Assembly: GCA_015222295.1 (NCBI GenBank)
Contig: JADFUZ010000133.1
Location: 1 to 29,902 of the forward strand
Reading direction: 5' to 3'
Length of the DNA: 29,902 bases
From: Chloroflexota bacterium
GTDB lineage: Bacteria > Chloroflexota > Dehalococcoidia > GIF9 > AB-539-J10
Position 1 is the first letter of the stretch; every line of letters begins with the position of its first letter. The notes under the pieces were generated by a model. The model saw only the letters and a program-made list of their open reading frames with translations, was not told the origin of the DNA and ran no database searches. Positions 22,957-29,902 of the stretch are shown here, piece after piece. Both the position numbers and the translations under genes were made by a program.

Positions 22957-23532
22957 ATGAGTCGAAGAGTGGAGAAAAACTATGAGCACGGCACGCATAT
23001 CGCAGAATTCGTGGATGAGCTCTCACCCCTGGGAGAAGACCGGAAGACAATCTTTCTGCCCGATACAGGGATTGACAGAATGGTTGAATTAGGTGGCCGT
23101 ACCCTGGGAATATTCCTGTCCGAAATCATGTCTCCCCTGGCTGCGAAGTTTGGTGATGAGGTCTGGGAAGTTGCTAGGAAAGCGATGTACGAAGTTGGCC
23201 GCCGGCGCGCGCCAAGTCTGGTGCGAACCATGAAAATCAACGACCTCAACGACGCTCGCTGCCTGGGAAGGATAATGGACATTGAGGACAGCAACTCCGG
23301 CGTGAGGGGCGAGTGGATTGAGACCGGCAAGAAGAGAGCGGTGAAGCATGAGTATGAATGCTCTCAGGCCAAGCCATATGAGAAATGCCCTCAGGTGTGC
23401 AGCATACTTCTTGAGGCTATGGAAGAGGGCACTTTCGACGCCCTGGGTGTCAAAGTCAGGAAACCCCTCATCACCAAGATACTGCCAGCGGGCGACCCAT
23501 ACTGTGAGGTAGTTGTTGAGTTGGAGGACTGA
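22957..23532 (+). CDS. ATC-hydrolase/V4R-like small protein
   Basis: A 191-residue soluble protein with no membrane segment. The C-terminal half (YECSQAKPYEKCPQVC near 133-148, then PLITKILPAGDPYCEVVVE at 170-188) resembles the L-2-amino-thiazoline-4-carboxylic acid hydrolase-like and V4R-type small-molecule-binding families. In these a Cys pair and a GDxxC turn near the C-terminus are common. Cysteines are at 102, 135, 144, 148 and 183. The N-terminal half (residues 1-90) is helical-looking and not recognised. The ATG at 22957 has AGGAGG upstream; the frame is open upstream to 22879 without support. The enzymatic or sensory role is unknown, and the family assignment is by motif resemblance only. 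Confidence 0.6.
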   Translation: MSRRVEKNYEHGTHIAEFVDELSPLGEDRKTIFLPDTGIDRMVELGGRTLGIFLSEIMSPLAAKFGDEVWEVARKAMYEVGRRRAPSLVRTMKINDLNDARCLGRIMDIEDSNSGVRGEWIETGKKRAVKHEYECSQAKPYEKCPQVCSILLEAMEEGTFDALGVKVRKPLITKILPAGDPYCEVVVELED

Positions 23533-23586
23533 ACGCAAGAGGAAACACAGAAACCGGCAAGTACCAGGCTATCCTCTACGAACGAT

Positions 23587-23606
23587 TGACCCGAGGGGGG
23601 GGGTCA
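23587..23606. terminator. Stem with G9 tract between convergent genes
   Basis: TGACCC (23587-23592) and GGGTCA (23601-23606) form an inverted repeat around GAGGGGGG, including a run of nine G (23595-23603). It sits between two convergent genes, and the right arm contains the stop codon of the minus-strand gene. There is no T-run on the plus strand immediately after it, so termination activity is uncertain. Confidence 0.35.
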
Positions 23607-24104
23607 GGTGGGGTTTTCCTTTTCCATTATTATCTCGCCGGCTATTCGAGCTGCCTTCCCAGGCGGGACACGGCATTTCTGGTAACCCCCAGACTCCTCA
23701 AACTCCCTGGACTCAGCAGGGTCCGCCAAGTCGAAGCTTCTGCCACACTGCAGTTTGACAATATCACGGCACATCATACTGCCAAACTCCTTCTCAAACC
23801 TGCGGCAGAATCTTCTTGCTGGCCTGATTGCTCTCAGGAATCCCTCCCAGTCATCTAGGCTTTCCCGCCCATACGCTAACCCAATGGCCATAAGCCCACC
23901 GATTACTGCTCCGCAGGTCTCCCCCCTTAGAGCAATGCCAGGCATAGCCGTAGCCGCCTTGAATGTCAATTCATCACCCAGATGGAATTGCTCTTGAAGC
24001 GCCAGGAGGCATCCTTGAGCGCAGCAACCTGACCTTTCTTCATAATCCCCTGCTCTTTCTTCGAGTTGATTGAGGGTTTCTTCTCTCAAGCCTTCATCTG
24101 ACAT
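23604..24104 (-). CDS. C_GCAxxG_C_C family redox protein
   Basis: A 166-residue protein of the C_GCAxxG_C_C family (probable redox-active or metal-binding, function not established). The family signature is visible as SGCCAQGCLLALQEQF near residues 25-40, followed by ATAMPGIALRGETCGAVIGG with the second conserved Cys and glycines. RRFCRRFEKEFGSMMCRDI further on holds additional conserved Cys. The start is the ATG at 24104, with AAGGAGG 8 nt upstream. The frame extends 78 codons further but without a ribosome-binding site or family similarity. It faces the ATC-hydrolase-like gene (convergent) and is divergent from the DUF5679 gene. Confidence 0.85.
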   Translation of the reverse strand: MSDEGLREETLNQLEERAGDYEERSGCCAQGCLLALQEQFHLGDELTFKAATAMPGIALRGETCGAVIGGLMAIGLAYGRESLDDWEGFLRAIRPARRFCRRFEKEFGSMMCRDIVKLQCGRSFDLADPAESREFEESGGYQKCRVPPGKAARIAGEIIMEKENPT

Positions 24105-24325
24105 TCTGCCATCCTCCTTCTGCCAAATCACAATGGTCTGGCGTGCTATTCCCCTCGGCCCGCCGCCAAGCATGGCTGAAACTCCGGTTTTTTTCAAGCT
24201 TCCGCTCCCGTCCAGCACACCTTGAACATGACGTTCTCTTCCAGCCTGTCCCTTCACAGCCACATCAGCGCCGGCCAACCCGCCTTGTCCGAAGCCTGAC
24301 CTGGGCTTACAGAGCACCCGAGATG

Positions 24326-24355
24326 TTGACACGGCCACGCGAAAAGATGTAGGGT
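24326..24355 (+). promoter_or_regulatory. Possible promoter of the DUF5679 gene
   Basis: A perfect TTGACA (24326-24331) is followed after 18 nt by TAGGGT (24350-24355; three of six consensus bases). It lies about 37 nt before the ATG at 24392. The -35 is good and the -10 weak. Confidence 0.45.
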
Positions 24356-24391
24356 AGTTTCGTTGCTTGGCAGAGAAAGGAGGCAGTTGTA

Positions 24392-24532
24392 ATGCAGGCC
24401 TATTGTTTTAAGTGCCGAAGAAAGACCGAGATAAGGAACGCGGAACAGGTTACTCTGAGAAATGGGAGGCCGGCGGTTCGTGGCGCTTGCTCGTCGTGCG
24501 GAACAAAGGTCTTCAGAATAGGCAAGGGTTGA
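24392..24532 (+). CDS. DUF5679 mini zinc-ribbon protein
   Basis: A 46-residue protein beginning MQAYCFKCRRKTEIRNAEQV and ending FRIGKG, with Cys5, Cys8, Cys33 and Cys36 as two CxxC knuckles (CFKC and CSSC). NGRPAVRGACSSCGTKVFRI is the recognisable second half of the DUF5679 family, common in Chloroflexota. AAAGGAGG lies 8 nt before the ATG, a strong ribosome-binding site. It is short enough to be skipped by length-filtered gene calls. The family is probably zinc-binding; no biochemical role is established. Confidence 0.88.
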   Translation: MQAYCFKCRRKTEIRNAEQVTLRNGRPAVRGACSSCGTKVFRIGKG

Positions 24533-24658
24533 GACCTCTATCACGGTGCGGAGCGGAGTTGGTGGGGCATCTCTTCCTGGTGGGGTGAGGAACTCGGTAG
24601 CGGGTACGGACACAGGGCGGACAGTCTTTTCAGCAACAACAAGGAGGGAGAATTTACT

Positions 24659-25783
24659 ATGGAAAGAATCAACGTAGCTATCATAGGTGCAGGCAATTGT
24701 GCCTCTTCGCTGGTTCAAGGCGTTCACTACTATGCAAATGCCAAGGAAGATGAATTTGTTCCTGGCCTGATGCACGTCAATCTGGGAGGTTATCACATAT
24801 CCGACATCAAATTTGTGGCTGCATTTGATATTGACAAGAACAAGGTCGGCCAGGACTTATCCACTGCGATTTTCACCCCACCCAACAATACCTTCAAGTT
24901 CTGCGATGTACCCGAGACTGGTGTTACAATCCGCCGCGGCATGACCCACGACAGCCTGGGCAAGTACCTGTCTCAAATCATCACCAAGGCACCAGGCCCA
25001 ACCGCGGACATAGTACGGATCCTTAAGGAGACTGAAACTGACGTGGTGATTAACTACTTGCCAGTTGGCAGTGAGGAGGCGACCAAGTGGTACGTGGAAC
25101 AAGTGCTGCAAGCCGGCTGCGCCTTCATAAACTGCATGCCCGTGTTCATTGCTCGTGAGCCTTACTGGCAGAATCGATTCGCCGAGTATGGACTGCCGAC
25201 TATTGGCGACGACATCAAGTCTCAGGTAGGTGCTACTATCACCCATCGTGTGCTGACCAGGCTTTTCCGAGACCGGGGCGTTCGATTGGAGCGAACCTAC
25301 CAGTTGAACTTCGGTGGCAATATGGATTTCTATAACATGCTTGAGCGAGAACGTCTGGAGTCTAAGAGGATCTCCAAGACGAATGCCGTCACGTCTCAGT
25401 TGGACTACGACCTCGGAGCTGACAACATCCACGTTGGCCCCAGCGACTATGTTCCCTGGTTGGCTGACCGCAAGTTCTGCCACATCAAGATGGAAGGCCG
25501 CACCTTCGGCGATGTCCCGCTGAACCTGGAACTGAAGATGGAGGTATGGGACAGTCCCAATTCGGCCGGCGTGGTTATTGACGCCATAAGATGTTGCAAA
25601 CTGGCCCTGAACCGGGGCCTCAGTGGAACGATTGTGGCGCCTGCGGCCTACTTCATGAAATCTCCGCCAGTCCAGTATTCTGACGACGAAGCTCGTTCCA
25701 AAACCGAAGCTTTCATCACAGGAGAGGAGCAGGGAGAACCCATCTCATTGCCTCAGCCATGGCTAGCCGAGATCAGGATATGA
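24659..25783 (+). CDS. ino1: myo-Inositol-1-phosphate synthase
   Basis: A 374-residue NAD-dependent enzyme isomerising glucose 6-phosphate to 1L-myo-inositol 1-phosphate. The Rossmann loop INVAIIGAGNCASSLVQG is at residues 4-21. GDDIKSQVGATITHR holds an active-site lysine, NFGGNMDFYNM is conserved, and SPNSAGVVIDAIRCCKLAL closes the catalytic domain. The length fits the short bacterial/archaeal form rather than the 500-residue eukaryotic enzyme. AAGGAGGG precedes the ATG. With the CDP-alcohol phosphatidyltransferase 2.2 kb downstream it would supply the head group of phosphatidylinositol phosphate; soluble uses of inositol are also possible. Confidence 0.93.
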   Translation: MERINVAIIGAGNCASSLVQGVHYYANAKEDEFVPGLMHVNLGGYHISDIKFVAAFDIDKNKVGQDLSTAIFTPPNNTFKFCDVPETGVTIRRGMTHDSLGKYLSQIITKAPGPTADIVRILKETETDVVINYLPVGSEEATKWYVEQVLQAGCAFINCMPVFIAREPYWQNRFAEYGLPTIGDDIKSQVGATITHRVLTRLFRDRGVRLERTYQLNFGGNMDFYNMLERERLESKRISKTNAVTSQLDYDLGADNIHVGPSDYVPWLADRKFCHIKMEGRTFGDVPLNLELKMEVWDSPNSAGVVIDAIRCCKLALNRGLSGTIVAPAAYFMKSPPVQYSDDEARSKTEAFITGEEQGEPISLPQPWLAEIRI

Positions 25784-25830
25784 ACCGCTTTCTCGGCAAA
25801 GCAGCAACAGCCTCTAGCAGGGCACGCTAG

Positions 25831-25853
25831 GAACATAAGACTAACTTGTGTTC
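25831..25853 (+). other. Imperfect hairpin downstream of ino1
   Basis: GAACATAAG (25831-25839), a 5-nt loop and CTTGTGTTC (25845-25853) pair over 9 bp with a single U-G wobble in RNA. It is A/T-rich for a terminator stem and is followed by TCTTGCC rather than a T-run. It may be a weak terminator, an RNA-processing site or a protein-binding dyad. Confidence 0.4.
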
Positions 25854-25857
25854 TCTT

Positions 25858-25892
25858 GCCCGGTGAAACCCGAATGAATAGCAGAACCGGGC
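25858..25892 (+). other. GC-rich inverted repeat just before the glycosyltransferase
   Basis: GCCCGGT (25858-25864) and ACCGGGC (25886-25892) form a perfect 7-bp inverted repeat with a 21-nt loop. It ends 18 nt before the glycosyltransferase ATG and directly follows the 25831 hairpin. Proximity to the translation start suggests an effect on mRNA folding there; no function is known. Confidence 0.4.
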
Positions 25893-25910
25893 GAGGCACG
25901 GTGAGTCACC

Positions 25911-27005
25911 ATGATTACCCTGATAGTGACAACGGATTCTGGAGCAGTGGATCTCTACTCCCAGAAACTTGCAGAGAACCTGGACGTCCCCAAGGTCTAT
26001 ACCGATATTTATACGCGCATCCGCGAGAGATTCAATATCTCTTGGTTCTCAAGAGAAGCACTCGCGCCTATCTCAGAGGACTGGAATTTCGTAAGGATGC
26101 TTAACAGGCTTGGCGGCATAGTTCACTTGCCCAATCAACACTTGGGGCGCTACGGCAATCTGTTGAAGCTGCCCTACATCATAACCGTGCACGATATCAT
26201 CAGGTACTTGGACCTCAAAGGATACAGCACCTACATCCACCGCCCCAATCTCAGGGACAGGTTCTACTTCAGCCTTGACTACCGGGGCATCAGCAAGGCA
26301 GCGAAGATTATCGCGGTGTCTGAAGCCACCAAGAGAGACCTCACGCATCACCTCGGAATACCTGACCGGCAGATAAGCGTCGTTTACCCTGGTGTTGACC
26401 ACGCAATTTTCAGGCCATCGCCCCAGGCAAGTAGACTCAAGCATCCCTATGTTCTCTTCGTTGGCTCGGAGCATCCAAGGAAGAACCTGTTCACCTTGCT
26501 CAGCGCCTTCAAGAAGCTTAAGGGTCAACCGGGATTTGAGAATCTGAAGTTGGTCAAACTGGGGAAGGCCGGTGGGCCAGAGAGGGACTTCAGAGGAGAG
26601 ACCATGGGGACCATAAGGCGCCTCAGATTGGACCAACAGGTGGTATTCGTCCAGGATGTTTCCGTGGAGGACCTGGCAGGGTACTACCGTGGCGCTGAGT
26701 GCTTCGCTTTCCCTTCCCTTTACGAAGGTTTCGGCTTCCCCCCCCTGGAAGCAATGGCTTGCGGCTGCCCGGTGATAAGCTCCGATAGTTCGTCCTTGCC
26801 CGAAGTTGTGGGTCAAGCTGCCATCAAGGTTTCCCCTCGTGATGCGGGGGCGCTGGCAGACGCCCTGAATAAGATCCTTACCGACCGTGCGCTCAGGGAA
26901 AGCCTTATTGCCAAGGGAGCAACTCAAGCTGCCAAGTTCTCGTGGCAGCAGACGGCAGAGAGGACCCTCGAGGTCTACGAAGAGGTAGAGGCAAGCTTCA
27001 GATGA
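25911..27005 (+). CDS. GT4-family glycosyltransferase
   Basis: A 364-residue retaining GT-B glycosyltransferase of family 4 type. The C-terminal nucleotide-sugar domain shows VLFVGSEHPRKNLFTLLSAF (181-200), and the E-x7-E motif with Glu272 and Glu280 in YEGFGFPPLEAMACG. HDIIRYL (94-100) and IIAVSEATKRDL (133-144) are typical of the N-terminal acceptor domain. No transmembrane segment is seen, so it would act at the cytosolic membrane face. Between ino1 and a CDP-alcohol phosphatidyltransferase, a role in glycosylating an inositol-containing lipid is plausible but inferred; the donor and acceptor are unknown. The ATG has GGTGAG upstream. Confidence 0.9.
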   Translation: MITLIVTTDSGAVDLYSQKLAENLDVPKVYTDIYTRIRERFNISWFSREALAPISEDWNFVRMLNRLGGIVHLPNQHLGRYGNLLKLPYIITVHDIIRYLDLKGYSTYIHRPNLRDRFYFSLDYRGISKAAKIIAVSEATKRDLTHHLGIPDRQISVVYPGVDHAIFRPSPQASRLKHPYVLFVGSEHPRKNLFTLLSAFKKLKGQPGFENLKLVKLGKAGGPERDFRGETMGTIRRLRLDQQVVFVQDVSVEDLAGYYRGAECFAFPSLYEGFGFPPLEAMACGCPVISSDSSSLPEVVGQAAIKVSPRDAGALADALNKILTDRALRESLIAKGATQAAKFSWQQTAERTLEVYEEVEASFR

Positions 27006-27096
27006 GCCTCCTCGAGCGTCTGCCTGGCCGTCTTCTCGGAACGACCACAGCCCAAAACCTCCCTCCCCATTCGGGAGCCTAGCACAAGGAGACAAG

Positions 27097-28002
27097 TTGG
27101 TACAGATCTCCCTTTCTACGATGTGGGCCAAGGACAGGTTTGCCAACCTTGCGGAATTCGTAGCCAAGGCCAGGCAACTGGGCTTCACCCACGTGGAAGC
27201 AAATGCCACGGTTTCCCCCCAGGGGCTGGAAGAGCTTCTCCAGACTGGCTTTCCTATTTCGAGCATCCATTCTCCCTGTCCCGCGGTATCGTCATCAAGA
27301 GGAATCCCGACAGCCAACCTTTCTCTGAGCTCCCTGGACAGAAGTGAGCAGGAAGAGGCAATCGATCATGCTGCGAAAACGATAGATCTTGCCTCCAAGG
27401 TGGGTGCAAACGCCGTGGTTCTCCACATGGGAGAACTGCCAATTGCCCTCCGTCTGGAGCATGAGCTGCGTCAGCTTTATCGGCAGAATCTTGCCAAGAC
27501 CACGACGTACAGCGAGCTTAGAGAACAGCTCAGCCATCAGCGAGCCTGTGAAGCCCCACCTTACCTTGAACAAGCGAAAAAAAGCCTCCAACGACTCAGT
27601 GAATATGCTGAGCATCGAGCTGTGTTGCTCGGACTTGAGACCAGGGTTCACTTCAGTGAGATACCCAGCATCAAGGAGATGTCAGAGCTGCTCGGCGAGA
27701 CCAGGAGGGAATCCGTTGGCTACTGGCACGATGTGGGACATGCTGAAATGCAGCAGCGACTTGGCTTCGTTCCGCACGAGGCTTGGTTTTCGCAGTTCGA
27801 ATGTGAGATGATTGGCGTGCACCTCCACGACGTTCTTGGGATTTCCGATCACCGCCCCCCGGGCAAAGGGGATGTAAATTGGGAGATGATTGTCAAGAAC
27901 CTGCCCCCACAGGCAATCAGAGTTTGCGAGATTGCTGAGTGGAATGAGGAAAGCGACATTCAGGGCGTGGTCAGCTTCCTGAAGAAGACGGGGATTCTAT
28001 AG
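27097..28002 (+). CDS. Sugar phosphate isomerase/epimerase-like TIM-barrel protein
   Basis: A 301-residue protein of the xylose-isomerase-like TIM-barrel (AP endonuclease 2) superfamily, which includes inosose isomerases and dehydratases. Barrel-strand and metal-ligand-like pieces are visible: FTHVEANATV, VVLHMGELPI (strand-end His), LGLETRVHF (Glu), YWHDVGHAEM (Asp and two His) and IGVHLHDV (His pair). The start is TTG with AAGGAG 5 nt upstream. It lies 91 nt after the glycosyltransferase and 9 nt before the next gene, so it belongs to the lipid cluster. A link to inositol chemistry is possible. The substrate cannot be told from sequence. Confidence 0.75.
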   Translation: MVQISLSTMWAKDRFANLAEFVAKARQLGFTHVEANATVSPQGLEELLQTGFPISSIHSPCPAVSSSRGIPTANLSLSSLDRSEQEEAIDHAAKTIDLASKVGANAVVLHMGELPIALRLEHELRQLYRQNLAKTTTYSELREQLSHQRACEAPPYLEQAKKSLQRLSEYAEHRAVLLGLETRVHFSEIPSIKEMSELLGETRRESVGYWHDVGHAEMQQRLGFVPHEAWFSQFECEMIGVHLHDVLGISDHRPPGKGDVNWEMIVKNLPPQAIRVCEIAEWNEESDIQGVVSFLKKTGIL

Positions 28003-28011
28003 GGCAGAGTC

Positions 28012-28596
28012 ATGGTTGATCTGGTGAGCATTCGAAGAACCGCCGGCTCACGCATCGCCGGCCCAATCGTAGGAGTCCTGAGCCGAACCGGCATAAGCCC
28101 CAACGCTGTCACGTCGCTGAGCCTAGCCCTGAGTGTCGCCACAGCCGGCTTGGTTGCTACCGGGCACTTCCTTCTCGGCGGACTGCTGGTCCTGGTGTCT
28201 GGGCTCTGCGATCTTCTGGACGGAGCCCTGGCCCGCTCTACCAAGAGAACCACAAGGTTCGGAGCCATCCTGGATTCTACAGTCGACCGCGCCTCCGAAG
28301 CCATAGTGTTTTGCGGCCTCCTGATCTGGTATCTGCCACGCGGAGCCGCCCTGGTACCCGTGCTCATTCTTGTCGCCCTCATTGCCTCCTTTCTCGTCAG
28401 CTACATAAGGGCCAGAGCAGAAGGTCTGGGCTTGCAGTGCCAGGTAGGTTTGTTTACTAGAGCCGAGAGAGTTATAGTATTGGCCGTAGGCCTACTTGTG
28501 GATCAAGTCATTATCGCTTTGTGGGTTCTGGTGGTCTTCGCGTGTGTGACCGTAGCTCAAAGGCTCCTCTACTTGTGGAAGCAAGGGAATTCCTAG
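28012..28596 (+). CDS. CDP-alcohol phosphatidyltransferase (candidate phosphatidylinositol phosphate synthase)
   Basis: A 194-residue integral membrane enzyme with about six hydrophobic segments. The CDP-alcohol phosphotransferase motif is complete: Asp67, Asp70-Gly71, Ala74-Arg75, Gly84, Asp88 and Asp92, with exact family spacing (D-x2-DG-x2-AR-x8-G-x3-D-x3-D). Such enzymes transfer a phosphatidyl group from CDP-diacylglycerol to an alcohol. Because ino1 is in the same cluster, inositol 1-phosphate is the favoured acceptor, as in actinobacterial phosphatidylinositol phosphate synthase. Phosphatidylglycerophosphate synthase cannot be excluded. The ATG lies 9 nt after the preceding gene with only a weak ribosome-binding site, suggesting coupling. 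Confidence 0.85.
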   Translation: MVDLVSIRRTAGSRIAGPIVGVLSRTGISPNAVTSLSLALSVATAGLVATGHFLLGGLLVLVSGLCDLLDGALARSTKRTTRFGAILDSTVDRASEAIVFCGLLIWYLPRGAALVPVLILVALIASFLVSYIRARAEGLGLQCQVGLFTRAERVIVLAVGLLVDQVIIALWVLVVFACVTVAQRLLYLWKQGNS

Positions 28597-28607
28597 GAGG
28601 GATATAG

Positions 28608-29894
28608 ATGCCTGTTTACGTTCTGGTAGGAGGTCAGTGGGGAGACGAAGGGAAGGGGAAGGTAATCGATTCCCTGGCGGAGAGAGCCAGGATGGTAATC
28701 CGTTTCTCGGGAGGCGACAACGCAGGGCATACAACAATCAATCCCTACGGCGAGTTCAGGTTGCATCTTGTACCTTCAGGCATTTTTCACCCGCATGTGA
28801 CTTGCATTATTGGCAATGGTGTCGTGGTCAACCCAGCAGTACTCCTCAGAGAAACACAGGAGCTTCAAGATCGTGGGGTGGATGTGAGTCACCTTCTCAT
28901 CAGCGAACGCGCGCACCTCATCATGCCGTACCACATCATTCTGGACGGATTGGAAGAGGAAAAGCGAGGCAAGGGAGCCCTGGGCACAACCCGTAGAGGA
29001 GTCGGCCCGGCCTTCTCCGACAAGGTGGCTCGCATGGGAATCCGCGTAGGAGACCTGCTGAACAGGGACACGTTTCTCAGTCAGCTCAGCTCGATCCTCG
29101 AATTCAAGAATGACCTCCTCACGAAGCTATTCGGGCATCCAGCCTTGTCACTGGAGAACATTTTCGATGAGTACTCCCATTATGGGGAACAGCTAGCCCC
29201 CTTTGTTCGAGAAACTGACTCACTCATTCATGAGAGCCTGGCCAGAGGAGAGCCCATCCTATTGGAGGGCGCCCAAGGCGCTTTGCTTGACCCGGACTTC
29301 GGCACCTACCCATATGTCACCTCTTCATCTCCACTGGCGGGGCAAGCTTGCCTGGGAGCAGGCATAGGCCCAACGCAGATTGCCGGCGTTATCGGTGTGT
29401 TCAAGGCCTATATCACTCGGGTGGGCAGCGGCCCCATGCCCACCGAACTGAAGGATGAGGTCGGCCAGCTCATTCGCGAAAAAGCTCGGGAATACGGTGC
29501 CACCACAGGCAGGCCAAGGAGATGCGGCTGGTTCGACGCTGTGGCCGGCCGTTTCAGCGTCCGAGTGAACGGCCTCAGTGACATAGCTTTGACCCACCTC
29601 GACATTTTCGATGGTTTTCCTTCAATCAAGATATGTACAGCCTATCGGTTCGGTGACAGGGTTCTGGACTGTTTCCCTGGCAACACGTCTGTGCTGGAAC
29701 GATGCCAACCAATATACGAGGAACTGCCCGGATGGCAGGAGTCGATCAGCGGTATCCAGGATTTCGACAGGTTGCCGGTCCCAGCCCGCGACTATGTGAA
29801 AAGGATCGAAGAACTGCTATCTTGCCGCGTTGGCTTTATCTCTGTCGGGTCAACGCGAGACCAGGTGATACAGGTGAAAACAATCACGCCCTGA
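28608..29894 (+). CDS. purA: Adenylosuccinate synthetase
   Basis: A 428-residue GTP-dependent enzyme joining IMP and aspartate in AMP synthesis. GGQWGDEGKGK holds Asp13, and His41 lies in GGDNAGHTT; both match the catalytic residues of the E. coli enzyme by number. GTTRRGVGPAFSDK, LLEGAQGALLDPDFGTYPYVT (read in two parts) and TGRPRRCGWFD are family blocks. The ATG has TAGGAGGG 6 nt upstream and follows the CDP-alcohol phosphatidyltransferase by 11 nt, so it may share its transcript despite an unrelated role. The gene is complete, ending 8 nt before the window edge. Confidence 0.97.
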   Translation: MPVYVLVGGQWGDEGKGKVIDSLAERARMVIRFSGGDNAGHTTINPYGEFRLHLVPSGIFHPHVTCIIGNGVVVNPAVLLRETQELQDRGVDVSHLLISERAHLIMPYHIILDGLEEEKRGKGALGTTRRGVGPAFSDKVARMGIRVGDLLNRDTFLSQLSSILEFKNDLLTKLFGHPALSLENIFDEYSHYGEQLAPFVRETDSLIHESLARGEPILLEGAQGALLDPDFGTYPYVTSSSPLAGQACLGAGIGPTQIAGVIGVFKAYITRVGSGPMPTELKDEVGQLIREKAREYGATTGRPRRCGWFDAVAGRFSVRVNGLSDIALTHLDIFDGFPSIKICTAYRFGDRVLDCFPGNTSVLERCQPIYEELPGWQESISGIQDFDRLPVPARDYVKRIEELLSCRVGFISVGSTRDQVIQVKTITP

Positions 29895-29902
29895 AGGCTC
29901 TG

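Noticed and set aside
24105..24338. 78-codon N-terminal extension of the C_GCAxxG_C_C protein
   Set aside because: No ribosome-binding site or family similarity. The ATG at 24104 has a perfect AAGGAGG, and the DUF5679 promoter lies nearby on the other strand.
26073..27317. 414-codon open frame on the minus strand
   Set aside because: It lies antisense to the GT4 glycosyltransferase and the start of the TIM-barrel gene, both of which have strong family motifs and ribosome-binding sites. Its translation resembles no family.
1..29902. CRISPR arrays, tRNA or rRNA genes, insertion sequences, prophage
   Set aside because: No regularly spaced repeats, cloverleaf-like structures, transposase motifs or phage genes were recognised by eye; a covariance-model scan was not possible.

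Overview
The window looks like chromosomal core sequence from a bacterium of the Chloroflexota, most plausibly the class Dehalococcoidia. This is an inference. It rests on a Cys4 (zinc) S14, L24 and adenylate kinase, a DUF5679 mini zinc-ribbon gene, a myo-inositol-phosphate/CDP-alcohol lipid cluster, and a clostridial-type 4-hydroxybutyryl-CoA dehydratase with an acyl-CoA dehydrogenase. No rRNA, tRNA, CRISPR array, insertion sequence or phage gene was seen.

Layout. (1) 3-14807, minus strand: one long fused str-S10-spc operon read right to left: rpsL, rpsG, fusA, rpsJ, rplC, rplD, rplW, a 31-codon basic mini-gene, rplB, rpsS, rplV, rpsC, rplP, rpmC, rpsQ, rplN, rplX, rplE, rpsN, rpsH, rplF, rplR, rpsE, rplO, secY, adk, map, infA. 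tuf is absent after fusA and rpmD (L30) is absent between rpsE and rplO. (2) 14808-15108: a divergent control region with back-to-back sigma70-type promoters for the ribosomal operon and the nusA operon, plus a terminator-like hairpin in the nusA leader. (3) 15109-18930, plus strand: nusA-ylxR-infB-rbfA, a transcription/translation-factor operon without rimP at its head. (4) 18986-22630, minus strand: a CoA-metabolism operon (crotonase-like protein, acyl-CoA dehydrogenase, 4-hydroxybutyryl-CoA dehydratase) that would converge on crotonyl-CoA. (5) 22957-24532: three small cysteine-bearing proteins (ATC-hydrolase/V4R-like, C_GCAxxG_C_C family, DUF5679). (6) 24659-29894, plus strand: inositol-phosphate synthase, GT4 glycosyltransferase, TIM-barrel sugar isomerase-like protein, CDP-alcohol phosphatidyltransferase and purA. 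The first four suggest phosphatidylinositol-type lipid synthesis and glycosylation.

The most notable observation is the mini-gene at 9764-9859 between rplW and rplB. It starts with TTG after a GAGGTGA ribosome-binding site and encodes 31 residues, 14 of them Lys or Arg. It aligns without gaps to the 33-residue mycobacterial ribosomal protein bS22 (AURKAIP1/COX24 domain, homologue of mitochondrial mS38), as recalled from memory. Its short length and TTG start make it easy for gene callers to miss. Other points of interest are an altered spacing of the Fe-S cluster ligands in the 4-hydroxybutyryl-CoA dehydratase, a crotonase lacking one of the two hydratase glutamates, and the putative attenuator before nusA. 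Non-ATG starts are unusually common: at least eleven genes start with GTG or TTG, most with a recognisable Shine-Dalgarno sequence.
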